64,000 nucleotides of DNA. It comes from Mucilaginibacter sabulilitoris (GTDB lineage Bacteria > Bacteroidota > Bacteroidia > Sphingobacteriales > Sphingobacteriaceae). The notes beneath the pieces were generated by a model. The model had not been told where the DNA came from. It did not search any database and was given only the letters and a program-made list of their open reading frames with translations. This document shows, one piece after another, positions 34,602 to 44,031 of this stretch. Position 1 is the stretch's first letter; every line of letters starts with the position of its first letter. The stretch spans positions 4,340,001-4,404,000 of the forward strand of contig NZ_CP139558.1 in the NCBI RefSeq assembly GCF_034262375.1. Direction: 5' to 3'. The translations under genes and the position numbers were made by a program.

Positions 34602-36647
34602 TTAAACCTTTTCATATACTTTTTGCTGTACAAGCTCATAAATGGCCCGTTGAGATTGTATTAACGGTTCATTTCTTTCTATTGCTACATTTTGCAGCTC
34701 ACTATTTAACATTACTGCCTGCACATTATCTTTTAACTGCAGATCAATGATAGACATAATTTCGTTTCTGATCTGCGGGTCATAAACCGGGAAGCAAACT
34801 TCAATGCGCCTATAAATATTCCGGTTCATCCAATCGGCCGAGCCCATAAAAACCTCAGGAGTATTATTATTATTAAAAATGAAGATCCGGCCATGTTCCA
34901 GATACCGGTCAACAATACGGCGTACAGTAATATTTTCACTCATACCCTTCACACCCGGAATAATGCAACATATACTGCGTACAATCAGTGATATTTTTAC
35001 CCCCGCCTGTGATGCCTCATACAGTTTGGCTATCAATATCCGCTCTTCAAGGTTATTCATTTTAATAGTTATACCCGAAGGCAACCCTTGTTTAGTATTA
35101 GCAATTTCTCTGTCAATCAAATCCAGAAAGCGTTGCTGTAAGTTAAATTGTGCAACCAATAAATGTTTAAATTCAATAGGATAGTTCTCTGAGGTTTTTG
35201 CTTTCTTACCCAGGAAAATAAACAACAACTCTATTTCGCGCAGCATTGGCGGATTGGTTGTCATTAATATATGATCGGTATAAAAAGCTGCGGTGCTTTC
35301 ATTAAAATTACCGGTGGCCAGCAATCCTGCATATTTTACACGGCCGTTAATAAGCCGTTTCACCAATGCTACCTTAGCGTGCACTTTAAGGGCCTTGTCG
35401 CTGTAAATGATCTCCACTCCTGCCGCTTTCATCCTTTTGGCCCACTTAATGTTATTGGCCTCATCAAACCTTGCTTTTAGTTCAACCATTACCCTTACTT
35501 TTTTACCACTTAAAGCAGCGCTGATCAAGGCGTTTACAATACGTGAGTCGCTGGCTACCCTGTACAGGGTTACGGATATTTCCTGAACATCGGCATCAAT
35601 AGCAGCTTCATTAAAAAAGCGCAATATGTTATTATATGATTGGTAAGGGGCATGAACAATGTAGTCCTGATCGGCTATAAAATCAAACAGCGATCCTGTT
35701 TCAGTTAACTTGTTATCAGTAACTGCCTGCCACTTGTTATACCGTGTACCTGGCAGATTTACAGGTAAACCCATCAAGTCTTTCAGATTATGATACATGC
35801 CTCCTTCAACAACACTTGATCCCTGTAAGCCTAATTTTTCTGAGATCATGTGCAGGGTACGCAAAGGTACGTTCGGCTGGTGCAGAAACCTCGTGGCCAT
35901 CCCCATATCACGTTTTAACAATTGCTTTTCAATTTGCTCTGATAAATCTCCGTGATATTCATCTTTCAGGTCCAGTTCGGCATCGCGTGTTATTTTAAAA
36001 CTGTAACATCCACTTACCGTCTCGTTTTTAAACAGTTTATCGAGATTGTGCCTGATAATATCATCCAGAAATATGATGTATTGCTGATCGTCGGACGCAA
36101 CGTTAAAAAAACGAGGTAACTGATTTGAAGGAATATTAAGCAGCACCGTCCTTTCCTTTGTTTTTTCTGAGCCTAGATTTACTAAAAAATAAAGTCTGTT
36201 GTTTTCCGGAAAGAATTTTTTATCGGTTTCGGACAGATCAACAGGCTGCAAGAAGGCCATTACCTGGCTAAAAAAATAATCGGTAACCTTATCCTGTATT
36301 ACGGCAGGAATTGGTTCATTAAACAGCAGATTGGCGTGCTTATCTTTTAACAGTGGAATGAGTTCACGGGTAAATATTTGACCAAATTTTTCTTGCTGTG
36401 CCTCAATAAGCTGCTGTGCTTCTTCTAAAACGTCTTCCTTATCATGTGGGGCATGTTTTGACAGCTTGTGTAATGCCAGTATAACCGGCATCCTTACCCT
36501 GTAAAATTCATCAAGGTTAGAAGAAAATATCGACAGAAAATTCACTCGTTCCATTACAGGTAAATCCTGTTTTGCAGCCTCCAGTAAAATACGCTCATTA
36601 AATAGCAGCCAGCTCAGGTCCCTGTCGAAAAATGAGTAATGATCCAT
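34602..36647 (-). CDS. ppk1: Polyphosphate kinase 1
   Basis: A 681-residue enzyme with the full PPK1 architecture: N-terminal helical domain (FFDRDLSWLLFNERIL, FLSIFSSNLDEFYRVRMPV), H domain, and two PLD-like catalytic domains. Landmarks are VTLYRVASDSRIVNALISAA, VRVMVELKARFDEANNIKWA, the autophosphorylated His region VHAKVALVKR, GLLATGNFNESTAAFYTDH, SLIVRSICCIIPGVKG and SADWMNRNIYRRIEVCFPV. It polymerises the gamma-phosphate of ATP into inorganic polyphosphate, used in stress survival and phosphate storage. It is second in a seven-gene operon, 33 bases after HD-PycTM; no exopolyphosphatase is next to it. Confidence 0.97.
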   Translation of the reverse strand: MDHYSFFDRDLSWLLFNERILLEAAKQDLPVMERVNFLSIFSSNLDEFYRVRMPVILALHKLSKHAPHDKEDVLEEAQQLIEAQQEKFGQIFTRELIPLLKDKHANLLFNEPIPAVIQDKVTDYFFSQVMAFLQPVDLSETDKKFFPENNRLYFLVNLGSEKTKERTVLLNIPSNQLPRFFNVASDDQQYIIFLDDIIRHNLDKLFKNETVSGCYSFKITRDAELDLKDEYHGDLSEQIEKQLLKRDMGMATRFLHQPNVPLRTLHMISEKLGLQGSSVVEGGMYHNLKDLMGLPVNLPGTRYNKWQAVTDNKLTETGSLFDFIADQDYIVHAPYQSYNNILRFFNEAAIDADVQEISVTLYRVASDSRIVNALISAALSGKKVRVMVELKARFDEANNIKWAKRMKAAGVEIIYSDKALKVHAKVALVKRLINGRVKYAGLLATGNFNESTAAFYTDHILMTTNPPMLREIELLFIFLGKKAKTSENYPIEFKHLLVAQFNLQQRFLDLIDREIANTKQGLPSGITIKMNNLEERILIAKLYEASQAGVKISLIVRSICCIIPGVKGMSENITVRRIVDRYLEHGRIFIFNNNNTPEVFMGSADWMNRNIYRRIEVCFPVYDPQIRNEIMSIIDLQLKDNVQAVMLNSELQNVAIERNEPLIQSQRAIYELVQQKVYEKV

Positions 36648-36680
36648 AGCAGAAATTTTTTGTAATTACGGCGTTGATGC

Positions 36681-37928
36681 CTATATCAATGATGAAATAA
36701 TGAACGCCAGTACCGAGAGAATAAGCCCGAACATAAATATGTTGTATGATACCCGTAGCAACCGATATTTTTTTCCTAAAACCACGCCCTGCGAATAGTT
36801 ATCACGGATAAGGCTGCCGTATAAAAAATCTTTATCATCCATCATCTTCAGCATGCCTTCACTATAATCAGTAAATGACATGCGGTAAAAATTACCAAAG
36901 AAAAGCAGATTTACAGTTTTCTTTTCAATATCAGCAGGTGTAAAAAGGCCCGGTGGAATGGAGGGGCGGGTTGCCAGTATTGAAAATATCATGGTGAGCA
37001 AACTTACTGTAAGCAACATAAATGTAGGGATCAACAAGTTTGAATGCTCATCGAGCTTACGCAAAACCAAGCTAATTATGGCCGATAGGATGATGGAGTT
37101 CACCGTGATCATAATATGGGCCTTATTGTCGGCCATATCGCTCAGGCGCTGATGATTGGTTGAACTGATACGGAACATCGTTTCAATCCCTCTTTCGGGT
37201 TTATCAGCTTTGTGCTTTTTATCATGTTTATCATGATCATCATGAGTTTCGTGGATCTCATGATCTGTCTTAATTACTGTTCCGCCAGCTAAATCAACCG
37301 CTGTAACTTCATTGGGTTCAGGCTTTTCGTTCACCTCAGTCTGTTTATCTTTTAACCTGGCAAGATTCTTTTCCTGCTGATCATTAAGTAAAAGGCGGCA
37401 ATAATCAGTAAAGTACTGGTGCGATTGTAAAAGCTCTATATTGGTTACCCGCCATGCATCCTTATCAAACTCTTTATGACCTATAGCCTCCATCTCTTTT
37501 CGCATCAGCTTACTCTTATCGCGAAAGTCATCAGTCCCGAGATGAAACAGATCGGCATCGCATAGAATTTGCTCCAGGAGGTTAGTTGGCTTTTGGGGCA
37601 TACGGGTGGCCATGATACAGGCATTAACCTTATCAATTACCGCGGTGTCAACCTGTAATTGTTTTAAAAGATGGGTTGCTATATCGGCACTTTTTACTTC
37701 ATGGTTATGCTTATCGGTAAAATAACCCGTATCATGAAACCAGGCTGCTGAAATAACAATAAAAAAGTCTTCATCAGACAGTTGATAATGATTAGCTATT
37801 TGTGTGGCAGAGGCAACCACGTCCTTAGTATGCTTAAGATTATGATATATTAGCTCAGGATCATGATGCACATCAAAATATGATATTACATAATGTTTTA
37901 CCTCTTCTAACAATTGTTGAAATTTCAT
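36681..37928 (-). CDS. HD-domain / PycTM (DUF5706) membrane protein
   Basis: A 415-residue protein. Residues 1-190 are an HD phosphohydrolase: H30-area YHNLKHTKDVV, the His-Asp pair H65-D66 in AAWFHDTGYF, and CDADLFHLG. Residues 221-241 are a His/Asp/Lys-rich linker (ETHDDHDKHDKKHK) that could bind metal. Residues 250-415 match the Pycsar-effector TM domain (ISSTNHQRLSDMADNKAHIM, four hydrophobic helices, FGNFYRMSFTDYSEGML). In Pycsar defence this TM part binds a cyclic pyrimidine nucleotide, but no cyclase is adjacent. The HD unit may instead degrade a nucleotide signal. It heads the ppk1 operon, so a stress or nucleotide-sensing role is favoured over phage defence. Confidence 0.85.
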   Translation of the reverse strand: MKFQQLLEEVKHYVISYFDVHHDPELIYHNLKHTKDVVASATQIANHYQLSDEDFFIVISAAWFHDTGYFTDKHNHEVKSADIATHLLKQLQVDTAVIDKVNACIMATRMPQKPTNLLEQILCDADLFHLGTDDFRDKSKLMRKEMEAIGHKEFDKDAWRVTNIELLQSHQYFTDYCRLLLNDQQEKNLARLKDKQTEVNEKPEPNEVTAVDLAGGTVIKTDHEIHETHDDHDKHDKKHKADKPERGIETMFRISSTNHQRLSDMADNKAHIMITVNSIILSAIISLVLRKLDEHSNLLIPTFMLLTVSLLTMIFSILATRPSIPPGLFTPADIEKKTVNLLFFGNFYRMSFTDYSEGMLKMMDDKDFLYGSLIRDNYSQGVVLGKKYRLLRVSYNIFMFGLILSVLAFIISSLI

Positions 37929-37953
37929 GATAGCTTTTTACGGTTAAAGTAAT

Positions 37954-37961
37954 CAAATTTA
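37954..37961 (-). promoter_or_regulatory. Possible -7 element of the HD-PycTM/ppk1 operon
   Basis: On the minus strand the sequence TAAATTTG matches the Bacteroidota -7 consensus TAnnTTTG and lies 26 bases before the ATG at 37928. A correctly spaced -33 element is not obvious, so the call is weak. Confidence 0.35.
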
Positions 37962-38095
37962 TTCTAAAAAATTTTAATTACAGCCTGATAAAGGTCAAAT
38001 CTCCTGATTATTATTTAATGATCTCCTGTTATTACAGCCGGTAACAAACCATAGGGATGACTTAACTGAATAGATAAAGTACAGGAAGACAAAGT

Positions 38096-40675
38096 TTATA
38101 AAGTTTTGGTTTCTTCTACCGGTGTTTCCGGCCCTTCATAACTATAGTTATAATGCGGATACGGAACTATGAATGTATCCTCTACCCTTATGGACTTTTT
38201 GAAATAGGTTATCCAGATAAACGCCATTATTATAGAGTAAATAAGCGCGTAAGGGTGCGGTTCTACAAATTTATTATGTTTTAATACCAGTGTACAAATA
38301 AAGTCAATTCCAAAAAACGCTGCTGTAAACAAAAAGTAATTGATGATCAGTTGCGGTAATATGTCACGTTTATTTATGAGTAATATCAAGCAATAAACTG
38401 AGTAACACATCAATATGATAAAACAGACAACCTCCATTGTTATAAATAGCTTATAACCCAGGACCTGCTTACCCGAAGCAACCAAATTCCAGGTTGTAAG
38501 GCTAAAATAATCACTGCTGATAAGTACAAGCGCAGAGAATAACCCGGTTAAGCCCAGTATAACAGCAACCAGTATAAGCCATCCGCCAACTGGCCAGAAT
38601 GTTGAACCGTAGCTAAAAACAATGGCCGGTGTTTCACGCTGATAGATCTTGATACCTATAATAATTAAACCTATGGTTAATGAACCTGCAAGGAGTACCA
38701 TGAAACTATTGGTATTTGATGGCTCCGGCTCCGTTCCAGGGGTGTATGAAAAGCTATAGCTTAACCCATCTGAATTGAGCTGCTTTATATCTTCTTTAAA
38801 TTCGGCAAGTTTTTCAACTGGAACGTGATCTTGTAAATAAGCAAGTTTATAATTAAGTAGCAGCGTATCGCCATTGGCGGTATAACGCGACGAAAAATGA
38901 TAATAATCCCGGTTAATAGAATTATTCTTTTCAGGTACATCCCAACCTCCCGGCAATATTACCCGTTGAGTATAATCCATATCATACGGATAGTTAACAG
39001 ATACCGGTGTTTTTGTTTGCCCGGTGAAAGACGGTAACTGGTCTGCTACATAGTTGGCATAAAGATCGGCTGTGTACTTATTTGAGGTAGAATCTTTTTT
39101 GAGGAAGTTACTGATCAAATAAGTTTCGGTTGTGGTTAATACATTATTTTGCAAATCATCATCTACAATTACGGAGTCCTTTGATTCAATCTTTGAATAA
39201 ATTTTTGAGTAGTAATCCAGATAATTCTTTTCGGTTTCTGCCATACCTGCCGATGCCAACTTGTCGCGTATATCATCAGCATGGTTAAGGGTATAGGTTG
39301 ATTTTACTGTGAACAGTACAGGCGATTTCATATCCTTAATTTGATAGGTATCGGTATAGGTTATTTTGCCTGTTTTTGATTTCGGAATAGTTGTAAGCTG
39401 GTTATTCCCTGCCTTTAATATCAATCCTTTGCCATAGTCGGGGAAATAGATATCGGTACCAGCACCACCCTGGTAGTCAATAGTGGCGTCTATCCAAACC
39501 TGCTTCCCGTTAACTGTAGCGATTACAACGGCGTGATTAAAGGCGTTGTATGTAGGGATATATTCGGCAATGTGCTCATCCTGATCAGCATTGACCAAAA
39601 CTATATTCGCCTCGATATCATTTGCTTTAAGCATAGATACCAGGAGCAAAGATTTATCCTTGCAATCGCCATAGCGTTGTTTAAATACCTTTTCGGGGTT
39701 ATTGGCCCGGTGTGAGTATTGGCCTATTTCAATACCCATATATCTTACCTCGTCCTGAACAGTTTTCACCGCGGCCCTGAAATATTTTACTTTATCTCCC
39801 TTAGCCTCTACTTTGAGCTGTTTTATCCGGTCGGCCAGCTCACCTTTAATATTTGTGGCTGTAGGATTAATACTTAACGCCCAGTTAACTATTCCGGCCC
39901 AGTCATTGTATTCGCTTATTTGCGCATAGCCCAGCGCGTTGTACCATGAGGGCTGGTTATCATCATCATGACCTGCCGGAATCTGAAAGTCCTCATACTC
40001 ATATCGCTTTAAACCTGCAGCTTCGGATATGATGGCTTTTGGAACTTTGTTAAAGTATTTAAAATTCAATTTCCGCTGTGCCGAAACAATAATAGCCGTG
40101 TATTGGTGAGCGATGGGCTGGTACCATTGAAAATAAACCCCATCACAATATTTACCATTGAATATGGGGTTTCTGCCGGTAATGGTATAAGAATATTCTA
40201 TCCGGTCGCCTTTTCTGATATCATCAAGGATACATAATGCCGAAAAACTACCTTGATATACAAAGTTGGAAAGATCCTTTTCGTCGGCCAGCACCTTAAA
40301 AGATGAGGTTTTGAGCCGGTTTATGGGTTTGTTGTCGCGCCAGATAGTAATATCATGGAAATCAAGCCGCTCAAACGCCGGGTCAAAACTTACTGATATC
40401 TGCGAGGCGTTCTGTATACCTGCTTCAGAAACTATTTCTTTTATAAAGTGATGGTAATCTGCTTGTTTTTCTACATGTATCTGTTCTTCAATAAGGGCAT
40501 AAAAAAAGCCTTTTTCGATACTGCGTGCAGATGGCCTTTGGTTATATGCTTTGTATGTACCAAGCCACGTTGGTTTGGTCGAAATATGAACTGCAGGTGT
40601 GCCGGAATTAACAGCCGCGCTGCTAACAAGTAAGCATAAAAAGTAAATTAATAAGGTCAGGTATATTTTCCGCAT
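38096..40675 (-). CDS. DUF3857/transglutaminase-like protein with C-terminal membrane domain
   Basis: An 859-residue protein: signal peptide (LTLLIYFLCLLVSSAAV), a DUF3857 beta domain (SQISVSFDPAFERLDFHDI, DRIEYSYTITGRNPIFNGKY), then a transglutaminase-like fold with Cys in KQRYGDCKDKSLLLVSML, His in YNAFNHAVVIATV and Asp in VWIDATID, the normal triad. After a second beta domain, several TM helices resemble DUF2569 (GSTFWPVGGWLILVAVILGL) and further helices reach the C-terminus. Such proteins are common in Bacteroidota and their substrates are unknown; the enzyme part would face the periplasm. It is the last gene before the ppk1 operon on the same strand, with a 167-base gap. Confidence 0.87.
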   Translation of the reverse strand: MRKIYLTLLIYFLCLLVSSAAVNSGTPAVHISTKPTWLGTYKAYNQRPSARSIEKGFFYALIEEQIHVEKQADYHHFIKEIVSEAGIQNASQISVSFDPAFERLDFHDITIWRDNKPINRLKTSSFKVLADEKDLSNFVYQGSFSALCILDDIRKGDRIEYSYTITGRNPIFNGKYCDGVYFQWYQPIAHQYTAIIVSAQRKLNFKYFNKVPKAIISEAAGLKRYEYEDFQIPAGHDDDNQPSWYNALGYAQISEYNDWAGIVNWALSINPTATNIKGELADRIKQLKVEAKGDKVKYFRAAVKTVQDEVRYMGIEIGQYSHRANNPEKVFKQRYGDCKDKSLLLVSMLKANDIEANIVLVNADQDEHIAEYIPTYNAFNHAVVIATVNGKQVWIDATIDYQGGAGTDIYFPDYGKGLILKAGNNQLTTIPKSKTGKITYTDTYQIKDMKSPVLFTVKSTYTLNHADDIRDKLASAGMAETEKNYLDYYSKIYSKIESKDSVIVDDDLQNNVLTTTETYLISNFLKKDSTSNKYTADLYANYVADQLPSFTGQTKTPVSVNYPYDMDYTQRVILPGGWDVPEKNNSINRDYYHFSSRYTANGDTLLLNYKLAYLQDHVPVEKLAEFKEDIKQLNSDGLSYSFSYTPGTEPEPSNTNSFMVLLAGSLTIGLIIIGIKIYQRETPAIVFSYGSTFWPVGGWLILVAVILGLTGLFSALVLISSDYFSLTTWNLVASGKQVLGYKLFITMEVVCFIILMCYSVYCLILLINKRDILPQLIINYFLFTAAFFGIDFICTLVLKHNKFVEPHPYALIYSIIMAFIWITYFKKSIRVEDTFIVPYPHYNYSYEGPETPVEETKTL

Positions 40676-40742
40676 ACAGGGAATGAAAATAAATAAAGAA
40701 CACGGATTTTCTTTTATTTATTTTAATATTCCTTTAAATGAC

Positions 40743-40773
40743 AAAACCACCTCGTTTTTAGTGAAGTGGCTTT
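40743..40773 (-). terminator. Terminator after DUF2723 gene
   Basis: Imperfect stem AAAACCAC-CTC / GAAGTGGCTTT around an AT-rich loop, 20 bases after the stop at 40793, with a T/A-rich tail on the minus strand. Confidence 0.5.
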
Positions 40774-40792
40774 ATCTGTTATGTTTAAACAA

Positions 40793-43700
40793 TTATTGCT
40801 GACCTAATACAGGGGCAAACTTTTTCATGTAATCTTTTAGTTGTGCCTCCACCTTGTTACTAATATCGGTTTGTTTGCTTCCTTTGGTAAAATCAACTAT
40901 GCCATTAAGCAACTGCATGCTAATTTGTACATCGCGCATGTTTACATTGTTAGCGTTATCGGTAAGCAAGTGATAATTATAATCAAGCTGATCAGTAACA
41001 TAGTTATCAATATTGGTTACCAGTCTCTTACCCAATACTACATCATTAAGCTGGAATGCAAGCTGAGCCAGGAATAATTTACGACCTGCAACATCAATAT
41101 AAGGGGTAATATCCGGCATCTCCTGGTCGTATTTATGCAGCACCTTTAATGCCAGATCATTATGACCTTCATCAATAAGATTTTGCGCCAGATCTATAAA
41201 CGTAGAGGTCATTACAGGATAAAACATAGATGTTGACTCATGGTCAAGATAACGGGCATTTTTAAAATTGCCAAACTTGAACTTGTTCATGATGTTGTTA
41301 TACATCACCATTGTGTTTGTTTTACTTAGCTGATCACGTCTGGAAGTATCCTTTTCAAACGGAATTAAGTGGTATGTAAAACCTTCTTTATACAGGTAAG
41401 GCTGTAAACCAATCAGGTTTTCGTTGCCTATGGTTGTAGTAAAGCAAATTGGCCTTTTCCAATGGTTGTGAGCTAAAATATCCAGCATAGCCAGGTTATC
41501 TTTAGTAACATAGTTTGATGTATATTTCCACTCCATTGTTTTAGTGATCTTGCTTTTCTGATCGGGAGTTACCACCCCGTTCTTTACAACTTCATCAGGA
41601 TCAATGGTGATTTTGAAATCTTTAGTAGGCAAATAATTGCCCCAATCACCACTTTGATATTGCACCTGTGCTGCACGGTCATCTGACGAGATGAAATCAA
41701 AAATTTCCTTTACTTCAACGGGCGCGCCCAATTTACGGTCGTTAAAATAGATCACATCCCTTACGCCTTCTTTGTATTTATCATAAGGCATGGTAATAGG
41801 CAATGGTTCCGACTGGTTCATTTTGCCCTGCATCTGGCGTATATACCAATCACCGGTAAACAAACTCAGGTTAACAATACGTACATCGGGCCTTATGCCT
41901 TCTACTTCCTGGTCATACCATAAAGAATAGGTGTCATTATCGCCATAAGTAAACAAAATAGCATTAGGCGGGCATGAGATCAGGTAATTGTAAGCCATGT
42001 CATGTGCCGTCCATTTGGTTGAACGGTCATGCGCTTTCCACTCTTTGCTGGCAAGTACAACCGGGGCCAGCAATAAGCAAATTGCAGTGGCGCCAATGGC
42101 AGCGAACTTAGGATTTAGAAACTTGCGCGCAAACTCGGCAATGGCAATAACGCCCATACCAATCCATATAGCAAAAGCATAAAATGATCCTACATAGGAG
42201 TAATCGCGTTCCCTCGGCTGTACAGAGGGTTGGTTCACATACAGTACAATAGCAAGCCCGGTAAAAAAGAACAATAACAGAACTATAAGAGCATCCTTGT
42301 TTTTACGGTTGAAGTGATAAAAAGCGCCTATCAGCCCAATAATTAAAGGCAATGCATACAAAGGCGTGTAAGTTGTGCCATTAACCACCGATTTGGGCAG
42401 ATGCTTGGCGCCGTCGAATATTCCGGTTGTCCAGTTTCCGTCAATACCTTCGGTGTTGGTTTGTCCATCGGCATCGTTATAACGGCCAACAAAGTTCCAC
42501 ATAAAATAGCGCCAGTACATCTGATACATCTGCCAGCTAAACATCCATTTAAGGTTATCTGTAAAAGTTGGCGCCTGACCATCGGGAATACGCAGCCAAT
42601 CTCTATAAAACTGTACATCCTGCGGTTCGGTACTGTACATACGCGGTAAAGGGGTGGTATGATCATATACCGATTCTATTTTACGGCCGGCATTTTCATA
42701 TTGTGTTTTACCTTTGCGATAAATGATACTTCCCTCCTTCTGATCGGTAAGTTTTGCATCAAAATACGGCCCATTTAATAATGGAGTTTCACCATATTGA
42801 ATACGGTTTAAATAACCGTACAACGTAAACGCGTTATCGGGATGTGAGTTATTCAGATCGGGATTTGCGCTGGCTCTGATTGGTATATATGCAAAAGAAC
42901 CATAACCAAAATATATAAAGGCAACGCACAACAATGCGAGGTTAAGCACGGGTTTCTTTTTACGAATGCTGTATAATATTCCGAATACCAGCGCAACTAC
43001 AATAAGTAATATAAAGAAAAAGGCACCGCTGCCAAAGCCCATACCCAAGGAGTTTACAAAAAACAGGTCGAAATATGCCGCGAACTTTATGGTATATCCC
43101 CTTATGCCATATTGTACCAGGCCAAGTATAACAATACCTGCTAAAAACGCCAGGATGCCATTTCCAACAGTAATATTTTTACTCCTGCGGAAGAAATAAA
43201 CCATGGCAATTGCCGGAATGGTTAATAAATTAAGCAGGTGTATGCCAATAGATAAACCAATAACGTATGCAATAAAAACCAGCCATTTATCGGCGCCTTT
43301 TTCATCAGCATGGGCATCCCATTTTAATATGGCCCAAAATACAATGGCTGTACATAATGAAGATAAGGCAAATACAATGGTTTCAACTGCCGAAAACCAG
43401 AAAGTATCGGTATAAGTAAAAGCAAGCGCACCTACTAAACCGGCACCCATAATCAAGATCAGGTTTGATTGTTCAACCTGGTCATCACGCTTGTTCAGCA
43501 GCATTTTTTTTGCCAGTGCGGTTATAGTCCAAAACAGGAACATGATGGTAGCCCCGCTTGCAACTGCCGAGCCTAAATTAGTAAAATACGGTACTTTGGT
43601 ATTATCCCCAAATGAGAGCAGCGAGAACAATTTTCCCAGCATAGCAAATACAGGGTATCCGGGCTGGTGAGCTACCTGCAAACGGTAGGCACATGAAATA

Positions 43701-43813
43701 AATTCGCCACAATCCCAAAAACTTACGGATGGCTCTAACGTTAAAATGTAGGTAACAGAAGCTATAACAAAGCAAAGCCAGCCTAAAAGATTATTGATTT
43801 TTTTGTACTGCAT
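40793..43813 (-). CDS. DUF2723 membrane glycosyltransferase-like protein
   Basis: A 1006-residue polytopic membrane protein of the DUF2723 (PMT-like, GT-C fold) family. The first loop signature is LEPSVSFWDCGEFISCAYRLQ with VAHQPGYPVFAMLGKLFSLL, where the acidic pair DCGE is the likely catalytic position. About 12 TM helices follow to residue 580, then a soluble periplasmic part (APNAILFTYG-type NAILFTYGDNDTYSLWYDQEV, VRIVNLSLFTGDWYIRQMQ) ends in helical repeats. The family is thought to glycosylate proteins or lipids using polyprenyl-linked sugars. It is transcribed alone, divergent from the RemB-like gene. Confidence 0.9.
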   Translation of the reverse strand: MQYKKINNLLGWLCFVIASVTYILTLEPSVSFWDCGEFISCAYRLQVAHQPGYPVFAMLGKLFSLLSFGDNTKVPYFTNLGSAVASGATIMFLFWTITALAKKMLLNKRDDQVEQSNLILIMGAGLVGALAFTYTDTFWFSAVETIVFALSSLCTAIVFWAILKWDAHADEKGADKWLVFIAYVIGLSIGIHLLNLLTIPAIAMVYFFRRSKNITVGNGILAFLAGIVILGLVQYGIRGYTIKFAAYFDLFFVNSLGMGFGSGAFFFILLIVVALVFGILYSIRKKKPVLNLALLCVAFIYFGYGSFAYIPIRASANPDLNNSHPDNAFTLYGYLNRIQYGETPLLNGPYFDAKLTDQKEGSIIYRKGKTQYENAGRKIESVYDHTTPLPRMYSTEPQDVQFYRDWLRIPDGQAPTFTDNLKWMFSWQMYQMYWRYFMWNFVGRYNDADGQTNTEGIDGNWTTGIFDGAKHLPKSVVNGTTYTPLYALPLIIGLIGAFYHFNRKNKDALIVLLLFFFTGLAIVLYVNQPSVQPRERDYSYVGSFYAFAIWIGMGVIAIAEFARKFLNPKFAAIGATAICLLLAPVVLASKEWKAHDRSTKWTAHDMAYNYLISCPPNAILFTYGDNDTYSLWYDQEVEGIRPDVRIVNLSLFTGDWYIRQMQGKMNQSEPLPITMPYDKYKEGVRDVIYFNDRKLGAPVEVKEIFDFISSDDRAAQVQYQSGDWGNYLPTKDFKITIDPDEVVKNGVVTPDQKSKITKTMEWKYTSNYVTKDNLAMLDILAHNHWKRPICFTTTIGNENLIGLQPYLYKEGFTYHLIPFEKDTSRRDQLSKTNTMVMYNNIMNKFKFGNFKNARYLDHESTSMFYPVMTSTFIDLAQNLIDEGHNDLALKVLHKYDQEMPDITPYIDVAGRKLFLAQLAFQLNDVVLGKRLVTNIDNYVTDQLDYNYHLLTDNANNVNMRDVQISMQLLNGIVDFTKGSKQTDISNKVEAQLKDYMKKFAPVLGQQ

Positions 43814-44031
43814 TTAATATAGTATGGTTTTATCGCGCGGGCAAATATCAGGATTTTTATAGCTTAATAAAAAAAATACCCTGCTATCAATCAAATTTAA
43901 CATTAATTAACTTTTACAATAGTTAATATGTTACAGCCAGGCAAAAGATTAATAATGCACAAGGTTAAATAATAACAATCATAGTGTAACGAAATTTTTA
44001 TCTTACCATAAATAATACTTATTTTGCTCCG

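Noticed and set aside
36681..37928. Pycsar anti-phage defence system
   Set aside because: The effector-type TM domain is present but no uridylate or cytidylate cyclase gene is adjacent; the neighbours are ppk1 and envelope genes.
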